Below are positions 1 to 6,750 of a stretch of DNA of 9,586 nt, piece after piece. The translations under genes and the position numbers were made by a program. Numbering within the stretch: position 1 is the stretch's first letter; each line of letters starts with the position of its first letter. Where the stretch lies: positions 1 through 9,586 of the forward strand of contig JAEEIS010000230.1 in the NCBI GenBank assembly GCA_016281475.1, written 5' to 3'. The notes under the pieces are model-generated. The model was given only the letters and a program-made list of their open reading frames with translations. It made no database searches and was not told the DNA's origin. This stretch comes from Bacteroidales bacterium (GTDB lineage Bacteria; Bacteroidota; Bacteroidia; Bacteroidales; P3).

Positions 1-735
1 CTCGGCGAGAGTCTCGACCAGACCGTGGAGAGTTGCGTCAACGCCGTCGGCGTGGAGCTGAACACCGCCAGCCAGCAGCTGCTTTCCTACGTGAGCGGCG
101 TCGGTCCGACCTTGGCCTCCAACATCATCACCTACCGCGAGGAACACGGCGGCTTCAAGAGCCGCAAGCAACTCCACGAGGTGCCACGCCTCGGTGACAA
201 GGCCTTCGAGCAATGCGCCGGCTTCCTGCGCATCCACAATGGTGACAACCCCTTGGACCAAAGTGCCGTCCACCCCGAGAGCTACCACATCGTGGAGAAG
301 ATGGCCAAGAAGCTGGACGTCAAGGTGAAAGACCTCATCGGCAACAAGGAACTCATCGCGAAGATCAACCCCAAAGACTTCGTAGAGGAGCAGTTTGGCT
401 TAGAAACCATCAATGACATCCTCTCCGAATTGGACAAACCCGGCCGTGACCCGCGCAAGACTTTCGAAGCCTTTGAGTTCGACAAGAACATACGCACCAT
501 CAACGACTTGCGCGTCGGCATGACGCTCAACGGCATCGTGACCAACATCACCGCTTTCGGTGCTTTCGTCGACATCGGCGTACATCAGGACGGCCTCGTC
601 CACATCAGCCAGATGGCCGACCAATACATCAAAGACCCGAACGAGGTGGTGCTCCTGAATCAGAAGGTCCGCGTGAAGGTGTTGGAGGTGGACATCAGCC
701 GCAACAGGATCAGCCTTACAATGAAACTATCGTGA
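1..735 (+). CDS. tex: Tex, RNA-binding transcription accessory protein (3' part)
   Basis: This is the C-terminal 244 residues of Tex; the reading frame is open from the first base, so the true start lies upstream of the window. Visible residues about 10-80 match the Tex helix-hairpin-helix region: the CVNAVGVELNTAS segment, then LLSYVSGVGPTLASNIITYR, then VPRLGDKAFEQCAGFLRI and NPLDQSAVHPESY. Residues about 172-244 form an S1 RNA-binding domain, with GIVTNITAFGAFVDIGV and DGLVHISQM as key strands. In the family, Tex is a cytoplasmic nucleic-acid-binding protein with YqgF-like, HhH and S1 domains, usually about 700-780 residues. Its link to transcription and toxin-gene expression is known, but its exact molecular role is not settled. 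The protein ends directly after the S1 domain, which is normal. The downstream protease starts only 7 bases after the stop, so read-through from tex is possible. Identification is firm; the N-terminal domains cannot be judged. Confidence 0.96.
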   Translation, partial: LGESLDQTVESCVNAVGVELNTASQQLLSYVSGVGPTLASNIITYREEHGGFKSRKQLHEVPRLGDKAFEQCAGFLRIHNGDNPLDQSAVHPESYHIVEKMAKKLDVKVKDLIGNKELIAKINPKDFVEEQFGLETINDILSELDKPGRDPRKTFEAFEFDKNIRTINDLRVGMTLNGIVTNITAFGAFVDIGVHQDGLVHISQMADQYIKDPNEVVLLNQKVRVKVLEVDISRNRISLTMKLS

Positions 736-742
736 CACCACT

Positions 743-3175
743 ATGAGAAGAACGCTGTTATTATTTGCCTTACTTGGATCATTCCTAACCTCATTTGCCC
801 GCCCCGTCGACTTGGAAACTGCCGAAACCATTGCCAACAAGTTCATGCGAACCAATGACTTGCAACTTTCAGCCACCTATACAACGGACAAGGACACCAT
901 TGCCTTTTACATCTTCAACACCCAAGACGGCTTCGTCATCGTTTCCGCCGACGACTGCGAGACCCCAATCATCGGCTATTCCCATGAAGGCCGATTCGAC
1001 CCGACCGACGTCCCTGTGCAAATGGAAGACTACCTTCAAGAATTCGTTGCGAGAATTCAATACGGCATAGAAAACCACATCGAAGCCGATGAATCCATAG
1101 CAAGACAATGGGAAAGGGTGAAAGCCACGGGGCAACTCAACGACCACAGGTCTGCCAAATTTGTGGAACCGCTGCTGACCGAGAAATGGCATCAAGGCTG
1201 CCTCTACAACAGCCTCTGTCCCGAAATGATCGGCCCCTGCGACCATGCCGAGGTGGGTTGCGTGGCCGTGGCCATGGGACAGATTATGCACTATTGGGGC
1301 TATCCCTCCACGGGCTGGGGTTCCAACACCTATAGCAGTTACGGCACCGAACTCACCGCCGTTTTTGGCAACACCCTCTATGACTGGGAGCACATGCCCG
1401 ACTCACTGACTGGCGAGTCCGCCGACAACGAGATTGAGGCCATCGCCACCTTGCTATTCCATTGCGGCGTTGCGGTGAACATGAGCTACAGCACAGAGGG
1501 CTCAAATGCCAACTCACGCGTCGTTCCCGACGCCATGAAACGCTATTTCAACTATTCGAGACATATCAAAGGCAAAAGCAAAGGCAACGACAACGACCAA
1601 TGGATCAGCCTATTGAAGAGCAATCTTGACCTGCGGCGTCCCATTTACTATTCTGGTAGCGGAAGCGACGGTGGGCATGCCTTCGTATGCGATGGCTACG
1701 ATGCCAACGACCTGCTACATTTCAACTGGGGTTGGGGAGGCAACGGCGACGGCTATTTCGCCTTGGGAAGCATGAACCCCAACGGACATCCGCTCAACGG
1801 CAACAACTACGCCATCCTCGACATCATCCCCCAATACGACCCCTGCCTCGTTTCTGGAAGGGTGTATCCTCCCGACGCAGGTAGCATCGAAGGCCTTGGC
1901 GAATACCACATCGGTGAACAATGCACTCTTGTCGCCACGCCCGTCGAAAACAGCAGATTCAGTTATTGGAAGAAAGGTGAGGACATCCTCTCCTATGACA
2001 CCTCCGTTTCCATGAACGTAGAAAACGACATCGACATCGAAGCCTTTTTCTCTTATCAGCCCGTAAAAGAGATCATGGCTTTCCATGCGCCCGATACGAA
2101 TGACCTTATCAGCCCATACGTCAGCATGTCATGGGACTATGCAATCAACCAAGAATGGAATCTTCTGAAACAATTTGAAATCGACGAGGAAAAACACATA
2201 GCAACCGATGGCAAGCACATCTATACCGCATACGCTTCCTATAGCGAACACACTGGCACATTTGGCAAATACACCATGGACGGAGAATTGGTGGAGTTCT
2301 TCACTATTGACGGCGCAAGGCCCGATGGCTTGACCTGCGATGGAGACTATTTCTATTGCAGCAAAAACCACTCCTCCTACGACATCTGCCGACTGTATCG
2401 TTATGACTTTGAAAACAAAACGCTTCTCGACAGCACCTATATGAACACACAATTCGGCTGTTGCGCCTATGATGACAATTATGACAGTTTTTGGCTTTTG
2501 CATTACTACCCCAACAACACCTTATCTCTGGTAAATCGTGAAGGCCAAATACTATACGGCAAAATGACACCATCATCAACCGATGGATTTGGCCCAATCA
2601 CCGCCCCTGATGGAAATCGTCACTTGTTGGTATTTGACAATCACAGCATTTTCGATTACGACATCATCGACAACAGTTTCAGTGACCATCCTGTAGCGTA
2701 TATGGATTATGTCGGATACGCAGAAGGCGGATGCATAGGGAAATACGACGGCAAAGATGCCGCATTTGTGATTGTTAAGACCTACTATAGCTATGAAGTT
2801 TCAATCTATAGCATTTGCATTTATGAAATCAATTGTCATCTTGCTCCTATTCAACACTACCGGATCTATCGGGCCGACAGTGAAGGGCACATTGTGATGC
2901 TTGCCGACGAAGTCACCGAGACGTCCTATATCGACTCGACGTGGAACTCAGCAAATGCCGGCCTGTACCGTTTCGGCATCAGCGAAGTATACTACAACGG
3001 GAGTGAGTCGGAAATCATTTGGTCCAACACCCTTGAAAAAACGGATTTCGGCATTGAAGAAAACGAAGAGGAAGAACTCAAGGACGAGCCTGTCATAAAG
3101 GTCTTTGAAAACGGCCACATCGTCATTATCAAAGACGGGAAACGCTACACTATGACTGGTCAACAATTGAATTGA
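743..3175 (+). CDS. Secreted C10 family cysteine protease (streptopain-like) with beta-propeller
   Basis: This is an 810-residue exported protease of peptidase family C10 (SpeB/PrtT type). Residues 1-19 are a Sec signal peptide, with likely cleavage after SFA. Residues about 21-110 resemble the C10 propeptide/Spi inhibitor region (DGFVIVSADDCETPIIGYS). The catalytic domain covers about 140-365: Cys173 in GCVAVAMGQIMHYWGYP is the nucleophile, His312 in GGHAFVCDGY is the catalytic histidine, and HFNWGWGGNGDGYF (326-339) carries the conserved Asn and Trp residues. Residues about 370-437 look like a divergent InlB-type bacterial repeat. About 476-700 repeat propeller-like motifs (IATDGKHIYTA, YTMDGELVEFFTI, YRYDFENKTL). 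About 704-765 look fibronectin-III-like. An acidic linker EENEEEEL leads to a short tail ending GKRYTMTGQQLN, like short Bacteroidales surface-protein tails. All catalytic residues are present, so it should be active. The substrate is unknown. No promoter of its own was seen; it probably depends on read-through from tex or a promoter inside it. Confidence 0.93.
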   Translation: MRRTLLLFALLGSFLTSFARPVDLETAETIANKFMRTNDLQLSATYTTDKDTIAFYIFNTQDGFVIVSADDCETPIIGYSHEGRFDPTDVPVQMEDYLQEFVARIQYGIENHIEADESIARQWERVKATGQLNDHRSAKFVEPLLTEKWHQGCLYNSLCPEMIGPCDHAEVGCVAVAMGQIMHYWGYPSTGWGSNTYSSYGTELTAVFGNTLYDWEHMPDSLTGESADNEIEAIATLLFHCGVAVNMSYSTEGSNANSRVVPDAMKRYFNYSRHIKGKSKGNDNDQWISLLKSNLDLRRPIYYSGSGSDGGHAFVCDGYDANDLLHFNWGWGGNGDGYFALGSMNPNGHPLNGNNYAILDIIPQYDPCLVSGRVYPPDAGSIEGLGEYHIGEQCTLVATPVENSRFSYWKKGEDILSYDTSVSMNVENDIDIEAFFSYQPVKEIMAFHAPDTNDLISPYVSMSWDYAINQEWNLLKQFEIDEEKHIATDGKHIYTAYASYSEHTGTFGKYTMDGELVEFFTIDGARPDGLTCDGDYFYCSKNHSSYDICRLYRYDFENKTLLDSTYMNTQFGCCAYDDNYDSFWLLHYYPNNTLSLVNREGQILYGKMTPSSTDGFGPITAPDGNRHLLVFDNHSIFDYDIIDNSFSDHPVAYMDYVGYAEGGCIGKYDGKDAAFVIVKTYYSYEVSIYSICIYEINCHLAPIQHYRIYRADSEGHIVMLADEVTETSYIDSTWNSANAGLYRFGISEVYYNGSESEIIWSNTLEKTDFGIEENEEEELKDEPVIKVFENGHIVIIKDGKRYTMTGQQLN

Positions 3176-3194
3176 CGATGTTTTTGTAATTTTG
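3167..3194 (+). promoter_or_regulatory. Candidate Bacteroidota-type promoter for the PorT-like gene
   Basis: TAATTTTG at 3187-3194 is an exact match to the -7 consensus TAnnTTTG. The upstream element is weak: a TTG lies at 3167-3169, 17 bases from the -7 box, shorter than the usual 19-21. The promoter overlaps the last codons of the protease gene, and the predicted transcript would begin near 3200. Its first bases could pair as GTTTT (3201-3205) with AAAAC (3211-3215), a small 5' hairpin. Called on consensus match alone. Confidence 0.5.
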
Positions 3195-3252
3195 CACCCT
3201 GTTTTGCAATAAAACCCACTCAATCGAGTTAAACAATAAAAATCGGAAACAG

Positions 3253-4119
3253 ATGAAACGACTCAGAATATTAGCCCTCATGGTGGCCTTCACACTGGCC
3301 GCTCCTGCCCTGCTCCATGCACAAATCGTCAAAGGCGAGGTGTTCGTCGGCGGCAACGGCACACAAGTCGACGGCGACGAATGCTATGCCTTCAGGCGCT
3401 TCGGCGTCCACGCTGGCGCCGGTGCCTTGGTGCCCATCACCAGTTGGATGGATGTCGGCCTTGAGGTGCTCTTCAACCAAAAAGGCGCCTATAAGGGCGA
3501 CTCCATCAACCAGCATCTCGGCCTCTATACCGGCACCTACGACCTGCGCCTCAACTACGCCGAGGTGCCTCTTATGGTCTACCTGACCGACAAGGACCGT
3601 TTCAGCGTCGGACTGGGTGTCTCCTACGGCCGTCTGGTAGGCCTCAAGGAGTCCATCAACGGCGTCCCCACCGCCATTGCCATCGGTGACGGCCATCTGC
3701 ACTGGAGGGAGGACAACCCCAACTTCCCCGACATCAGCAAGGTGGATGACATCAACGAGTTGTGCAGCCTCATCTATCAGGCAGGCTATTCACAGACCGA
3801 GGACATCGAGACCCAGGTGCCTGCCGTGGTCGAGAACTCGGTCAGCTACCGTCCTCACGACTTCAACATCTGCGCCGACCTGAGGATTCGCATCTGGGAA
3901 GGCTTCCATGCCGAGCTGCGCTACCAGTATTCTCTCGTGCCCATCCGCACGCGCCTCTTCTATAAAGATGCTGCCGAGACCCACCTCAAGATCGACGACC
4001 GTCGCGTGCAGCCCCTCCAGCACCAATACAACGAGACCGTGACGTTGAGGGTGGTCTACATGTTCAACGAACGTCGCGCCAAAGCGAATAAAGAGGTGAT
4101 GAAGAAGGGCGGAGAGTAA
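3253..4119 (+). CDS. PorT-like outer-membrane beta-barrel protein
   Basis: A 288-residue exported protein. Residues 1-23 are a signal peptide ending LLHA, with cleavage before Gln24. The mature part alternates polar and hydrophobic residues as in a small beta-barrel. It contains the pattern usual for PorT-family/OMP_b-brl_2 proteins: MDVGLEVLFNQKGAYKGDS (66-84), LRLNYAEVPLMVYL (98-111), then FSVGLGVSYGRLVG (117-130). A less conserved stretch at about 133-200 would be an extracellular loop. The last strands are FHAELRYQYSLVPI and TVTLRVVYMF, followed by a basic tail KANKEVMKKGGE. Family members are outer-membrane proteins of the Bacteroidota, and most have no known function; PorT itself belongs to the type IX secretion machinery. 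I would not call this one PorT proper. ATG 3253 is chosen because it opens directly onto the signal peptide. It is preceded by an AT-rich leader without a Shine-Dalgarno site. The gene converges with trmN6 across 29 bases. Confidence 0.8.
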   Translation: MKRLRILALMVAFTLAAPALLHAQIVKGEVFVGGNGTQVDGDECYAFRRFGVHAGAGALVPITSWMDVGLEVLFNQKGAYKGDSINQHLGLYTGTYDLRLNYAEVPLMVYLTDKDRFSVGLGVSYGRLVGLKESINGVPTAIAIGDGHLHWREDNPNFPDISKVDDINELCSLIYQAGYSQTEDIETQVPAVVENSVSYRPHDFNICADLRIRIWEGFHAELRYQYSLVPIRTRLFYKDAAETHLKIDDRRVQPLQHQYNETVTLRVVYMFNERRAKANKEVMKKGGE

Positions 4120-4148
4120 GTGGACGGCTCTTCGACAGACTCAGAGGC

Positions 4149-4862
4149 TTACAACCCCAGATAATAATCTTTCAGAAACTCACAGTATTGTGCCGTGAAT
4201 CGGTTGTCCGTATCCCGGATGACGAACGTTTCCTCGCGAACATTATCGCTTTTTCCGAAGCCCATTTCCAGATTGACACGGTTGGGATCCTTCCCCGCTA
4301 TCGGGACGATGGTCATGCGTTTGCGCAGGAAAAGGCCCATCGACTCGGCCACTTTCAGAAACGCCACCGATTCCTTGGCAGGCAGCACCAAGACGAAGCG
4401 CCCGTCAGGTTGCATCAGCCTGTTGACCACGCCACAGAGTGTCTCAAACGACAGGGCTGCGTCGGAATGGCGTGCGCGGCTCTTGCGGGCGGAGTCGCAC
4501 TGCGAGAAGTGAACGAAAAACGGCGGGTTGGAGACGACGAGGACGTATTTCCTGTCTGTCTGAAAATCAACGATATCGGCACAATAGGCATGCAACTGCT
4601 CGCTCCACTGCGAGGCCTCGAAGTTGACACTCGCCTCCTCGAAAGAAGCCTTGTCGATGTCGACAGCATCCACCTGTGCCACGCCTTTCTGCGCCAGCAT
4701 CAGAGGCAGCAGGCCACAACCTGTGCCGATGTCCAAGACAAGGTCAGTAGGTTTCACCTCGGTCCAGCGTCCCAGCAATATGGCATCGGTCCCCACCTTC
4801 ATCGTTGAGCGGTGATGATAGAGGCTGAAGTGCTTGAAGTGGAACGGGCGCGCGTCGGTCAT
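4149..4862 (-). CDS. trmN6: tRNA1(Val) adenine-37 N6-methyltransferase (TrmN6/YfiC family)
   Basis: A 237-residue class I SAM-dependent methyltransferase. The family opens with a substrate-side motif seen here as FSLYHHRSTMKVGTDAILLG (12-31). Motif I, VLDIGTGCGLLPLMLA (42-57), binds SAM. The acidic end of strand 2 is in DAVDID (65-70). The catalytic motif NPPFF lies at 102-106, the NPPY/F form typical of N6-adenine methylation. Length and order match YfiC/TrmN6, which methylates A37 of tRNA1-Val in E. coli; the exact tRNA target in this organism is inferred from the family. The start is fixed by a 4-base ATGA overlap with the rimM stop (4859-4862), so the gene is probably translated by coupling from the rimM transcript. 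No Shine-Dalgarno sequence is evident. It is the last gene of the pair and converges with the PorT-like gene; no strong terminator hairpin is visible in the 29-base gap. Confidence 0.92.
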   Translation of the reverse strand: MTDARPFHFKHFSLYHHRSTMKVGTDAILLGRWTEVKPTDLVLDIGTGCGLLPLMLAQKGVAQVDAVDIDKASFEEASVNFEASQWSEQLHAYCADIVDFQTDRKYVLVVSNPPFFVHFSQCDSARKSRARHSDAALSFETLCGVVNRLMQPDGRFVLVLPAKESVAFLKVAESMGLFLRKRMTIVPIAGKDPNRVNLEMGFGKSDNVREETFVIRDTDNRFTAQYCEFLKDYYLGL

Positions 4863-5383
4863 TGCAGATACATGTCGATGAGCCCTTCAGGGGCGGTGAT
4901 GGTGAGTATCTTCTTGTCGCGGTCGACGTTTTGGATGACGTGTTCCAAGATGGGAATGAGGACCTCCTTCTTGCCTTTCATCACCTGCAGGATGGCCTGT
5001 GTGGGGTATTCCAGCACCTCGGTGACGGGGCCCAGCTCGCCTTTCTCGGTGTCGACCACCGTGAAGCCCACAATCTCATGGTAATAGAACTGTTTCCCGC
5101 TAAGTTGGGGCAACATCTCCAGTGGCAGGTAGACGGCCTTCCCGACGAGGTTCTGCGCCTGCTCGACGGTCTTGATGTCCTGCACCGCGACATAGAATTT
5201 GTCGCCACTCGCCGTGATTTTTTCCACGAAGAAAGGCGTCAGCACCTTGTTGATTTCAAGGAAGAAATGCTTCATTTCGAGATATACGGTGGGGTCATCG
5301 GCTTCGAGTTTGATGGTCACCTCCCCTTTCAGTCCATGGGTCTTGGCGATGCGGCCGAGGTAAAAACAATCTTCTTTTTTCAT
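4859..5383 (-). CDS. rimM: Ribosome maturation factor RimM
   Basis: A 174-residue RimM, which binds ribosomal protein S19 and assists late assembly of the 30S head in the cytoplasm. The N-terminal RimM domain begins at the protein start with FYLGRIAKTHGLKGEVTIKL (7-26). The C-terminal PRC-barrel covers about 98-172, with YYHEIVGFTVVDTEKGELGP (100-119), PTQAILQV and VLIPIL, ending EGLIDMYLQ. The frame is open 31 codons further upstream, to a non-ATG start at 5476. That extension is translated from an 8-base repeat and overlaps the -7 box, so ATG 5383 is preferred: it begins the conserved domain and has an AT-rich upstream stretch. The rpsP-rimM-trmD-rplS order known from many bacteria is not present; instead rimM is coupled to trmN6. 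Its predicted mRNA leader of about 80 bases includes the repeat at 5399-5457. Confidence 0.95.
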   Translation of the reverse strand: MKKEDCFYLGRIAKTHGLKGEVTIKLEADDPTVYLEMKHFFLEINKVLTPFFVEKITASGDKFYVAVQDIKTVEQAQNLVGKAVYLPLEMLPQLSGKQFYYHEIVGFTVVDTEKGELGPVTEVLEYPTQAILQVMKGKKEVLIPILEHVIQNVDRDKKILTITAPEGLIDMYLQ

Positions 5384-5398
5384 TTTATTTGACTTTGG

Positions 5399-5457
5399 GT
5401 CTCCGAGACTTCGAGACTTCGGGGTGTCTCGCAGTCCCGCAGTCACATAGTCTCGCG
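5399..5457. repeat. 8-base-periodic inverted repeat in the rimM leader
   Basis: On the plus strand this stretch divides cleanly into short units: GTCTC-C, then CGAGACTT twice (5404-5411, 5412-5419), a 6-base centre CGGGGT (5420-5425), then GTCTCGCA, GTCCCGCA, GTCACATA and GTCTCGCG (5426-5457). The two halves are complementary (CGAGAC against GTCTCG), so it can fold into several alternative hairpins, for example CGAGAC 5412-5417 with GTCTCG 5426-5431 and GTCTC 5399-5403 with GAGAC 5405-5409. It lies wholly within the predicted rimM 5' untranslated leader. Similar GTCTCG-rich short repeats occur between genes in some Bacteroidales genomes, to my recollection; a function is not known to me. Confidence 0.8.
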
Positions 5458-5466
5458 TCTTTTTAT

Positions 5467-5497
5467 TTTGCTGCAAAGATAAAACTTTTTATTTTTG
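5467..5497 (+). promoter_or_regulatory. Bacteroidota-type promoter for the 10TM exporter gene
   Basis: TTTG at 5467-5470, a 19-base spacer, then TATTTTTG at 5490-5497 fits both elements and the spacing of the Bacteroides consensus (TTTG, 19-21 bases, TAnnTTTG). Transcription would begin close to 5503, leaving a leader of only about 10-15 bases before ATG 5516. This also rules out the in-frame TTG at 5495 as the start codon, since it is part of the -7 box. Confidence 0.65.
5474..5481 (-). promoter_or_regulatory. Candidate -7 box of the rimM-trmN6 promoter
   Basis: Read on the minus strand, 5481-5474 is TATCTTTG, an exact TAnnTTTG match. No TTG is found at the expected -33 distance, so the upstream element is weak or absent. 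A transcript starting near 5467 would have a leader of about 84 bases before the rimM ATG. The box lies inside the spacer of the plus-strand promoter at 5467-5497. Confidence 0.55.
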
Positions 5498-5515
5498 CCG
5501 CTCATTTTTGAAGCC

Positions 5516-6610
5516 ATGCACGAGTTTTTGCATTTGTTTTTGGATGTGCTGAGAAACAGCGTCTTAATCACCGGCTTGGTGATGATCATGATGCTGATGA
5601 TCGAGTATGTCAACATCCATTCGCACGGAAAATGGTTCACGCGACTGCGCCGCAACCGTTTCGGGCAGGTCGTCTTGGGTGCGGGTTTGGGCCTCATCCC
5701 GGGCTGCATGGGCGGTTTTGCCGCCGTGTCGATGTATTCGCACAAGCTATTGAGTTTCGGTGCCTTGATTGCCATGATGATTGCCTCTTCGGGCGATGAG
5801 GCCTTCGTCATGCTCGCCATGATACCCACAGGGTCCCTCATCCTCATGGGCATCCTGTTTGTGGTGGCCATCCTCGCAGGATGGCTTGTCGACCGTTTCG
5901 CCAAGCCCGGCAAAGGCAAGCACAATGACGGCTGCGACGAAGGCTATCAGCTACACTACGAGGACGAGACACACGAAAAAGTGGATAAAGCTACCCTGCG
6001 CAACCTACGCCACGCCAGCGCCGAGCGTATTGCCCTATTGCTGGGTGTCATCCTCTTTATCGTCGCCTTGGCTTTCGGCATGTTGGAACACGAGCATGAG
6101 CATGAAGAAGCGGCGGAAGCCATCCATCATCAACTCAACATCTTCGACGAGTATTGGCTCAACCTGCTCTTCGCTATCGTCAGCCTGGTCGTGGTATGGT
6201 TCATCGCCACCACGAGCGAGCACATCGTCAAGGAGCACCTATGGGACCACGTCATCCGCAAACATTTCCTGAGCATCTTCCTCTGGACCTTCGGTGCCCT
6301 GCTCGTCATCCAAGTCGGTCTGCATTACTTCGACATCGAGACCCTCATCAGCAACAACATCCCTTGGATGATCCTGTTGGCTGTCTTGGTCGGCATTATC
6401 CCTGAGTCGGGGCCGCATTTGCTATTTGTCACCTTGTTTGCCACGGGCACGGTGCCGTTCTCGGTGCTGCTGGCCAGTAGCATCTCTCAGGACGGGCATG
6501 CCTCGTTGCCTTTGCTTGCCGAGAGCAAACGCGGATTCCTTAAGGCAAAGATTGTCAACGTCTTGGTTGCGGCGGTGGTTGGATACCTTTGTTATTTTAT
6601 CGGATTCTGA
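5516..6610 (+). CDS. Putative 10TM heavy-metal (manganese) exporter, ArsP_2-like
   Basis: A 364-residue polytopic inner-membrane protein resembling the 'putative 10TM heavy-metal exporter' (ArsP_2) family, also annotated as putative manganese transporter. Two halves carry similar signature segments: IPGCMGGFAAVSMYSH (61-76) with ASSGDEAFVMLAMIP (90-104), and GIIPESGPHLLFVTLF (293-308) with SSISQDGHASLPLLAESKRG (321-340). The polar residues inside these helices (Cys64, Asp94, Glu95, Glu297, His301, Asp326, His328) are good candidates for a metal path. Hydrophobic helices are visible at about 12-31, 52-70, 81-102, 107-125, 171-189, 213-231, 251-269, 282-297, 301-321 and 344-363. A loop at 191-205, EHEHEHEEAAEAIHH, is a probable metal-binding patch. 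Start ATG 5516 is chosen over the TTG seven codons upstream because that TTG is in the promoter. The substrate is inferred from family naming and the loop, not shown. Confidence 0.8.
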   Translation: MHEFLHLFLDVLRNSVLITGLVMIMMLMIEYVNIHSHGKWFTRLRRNRFGQVVLGAGLGLIPGCMGGFAAVSMYSHKLLSFGALIAMMIASSGDEAFVMLAMIPTGSLILMGILFVVAILAGWLVDRFAKPGKGKHNDGCDEGYQLHYEDETHEKVDKATLRNLRHASAERIALLLGVILFIVALAFGMLEHEHEHEEAAEAIHHQLNIFDEYWLNLLFAIVSLVVVWFIATTSEHIVKEHLWDHVIRKHFLSIFLWTFGALLVIQVGLHYFDIETLISNNIPWMILLAVLVGIIPESGPHLLFVTLFATGTVPFSVLLASSISQDGHASLPLLAESKRGFLKAKIVNVLVAAVVGYLCYFIGF

Positions 6611-6639
6611 TTGGCGAATAAAAAAAAGCACTATCTTTG
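6611..6639 (+). promoter_or_regulatory. Promoter of the TPP-controlled receptor gene
   Basis: TATCTTTG at 6632-6639 matches TAnnTTTG exactly, and TTG at 6611-6613 lies 18 bases upstream as a -33 element. Transcription would begin near 6644, almost exactly where the first helix (P1) of the TPP aptamer begins. The promoter starts immediately after the exporter stop codon (6608-6610), so the receptor has its own transcript rather than relying on the gene before it. Confidence 0.7.
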
Positions 6640-6643
6640 CCGC

Positions 6644-6743
6644 CGATACCAATAGGGGTGCCTTTTCCGCTACGGTGGAATGAAAGACAGGCTGAGATCA
6701 AACCCTTTGCACCTGATACGGATAATGCCGAAACAGGGAATCG
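6644..6743 (+). promoter_or_regulatory. TPP (thiamine pyrophosphate, THI-box) riboswitch aptamer
   Basis: The conserved core is nearly intact: AGGGGTGCC at 6654-6662, GGCTGAGATC at 6690-6699, ACCCTTTGCACCTGATACGG from 6702, then GATAATGCCG at 6721-6730 and AGGGA at 6735-6739. Helices are visible. P1 is CGAT 6644-6647 with ATCG 6740-6743. P2 is GGG 6655-6657 with CCC 6703-6705. P3 is GCC 6660-6662 with GGC 6690-6692, carrying an extra stem TTCCGC/GTGGAA closed by a TACG tetraloop at 6671-6674. P4 is CCTG 6712-6715 with CAGG 6734-6737. P5 is CGG 6719-6721 with CCG 6728-6730. The CTGAGA and GATAATGCC bulges that recognise the pyrimidine and pyrophosphate ends of TPP are present. By family rule, TPP binding lowers expression of the following gene, the TonB-dependent receptor. 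Confidence 0.97.
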
Positions 6744-6750
6744 AGTTCCT
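6736..6750 (+). promoter_or_regulatory. Candidate alternative hairpin of the TPP switch
   Basis: GGGAA (6736-6740) can pair with TTCCT (6746-6750) around a 5-base loop TCGAG, including one G-T pair. The same bases are needed for the 3' strands of P4 (6734-6737) and P1 (6740-6743) of the aptamer, so the hairpin and the ligand-bound fold exclude each other. A second, AT-only pairing, TTGATTT 6764-6770 with AAATCAA 6789-6795, ends just before the ATG. Neither has the G+C-rich stem and T-run of a standard terminator. This is a structural inference. Confidence 0.35.

Noticed and set aside
4120..4148. Bidirectional terminator between the PorT-like gene and trmN6
   Set aside because: Only a 4-base CTCT/AGAG pairing is visible, with no T-run on either strand; too weak to report as a feature.
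4188..4808. A 206-codon plus-strand frame opposite trmN6, and a 176-codon one opposite rimM (4862-5392)
   Set aside because: Both lie opposite genes with complete conserved motifs and show no recognisable domains, signal peptide or start context.
5399..5457. CRISPR array
   Set aside because: The units are only 8 bases, contiguous and without spacers, and there are no cas genes.
5384..5476. A 31-codon N-terminal extension of RimM
   Set aside because: It has a non-ATG start at the -7 box, is translated from the 8-base repeat, and precedes the conserved RimM N-terminus, which begins at ATG 5383.
5495..5515. TTG start for the exporter, seven codons upstream of ATG
   Set aside because: The TTG is part of the TATTTTTG -7 box, so it would be upstream of or at the transcript start.
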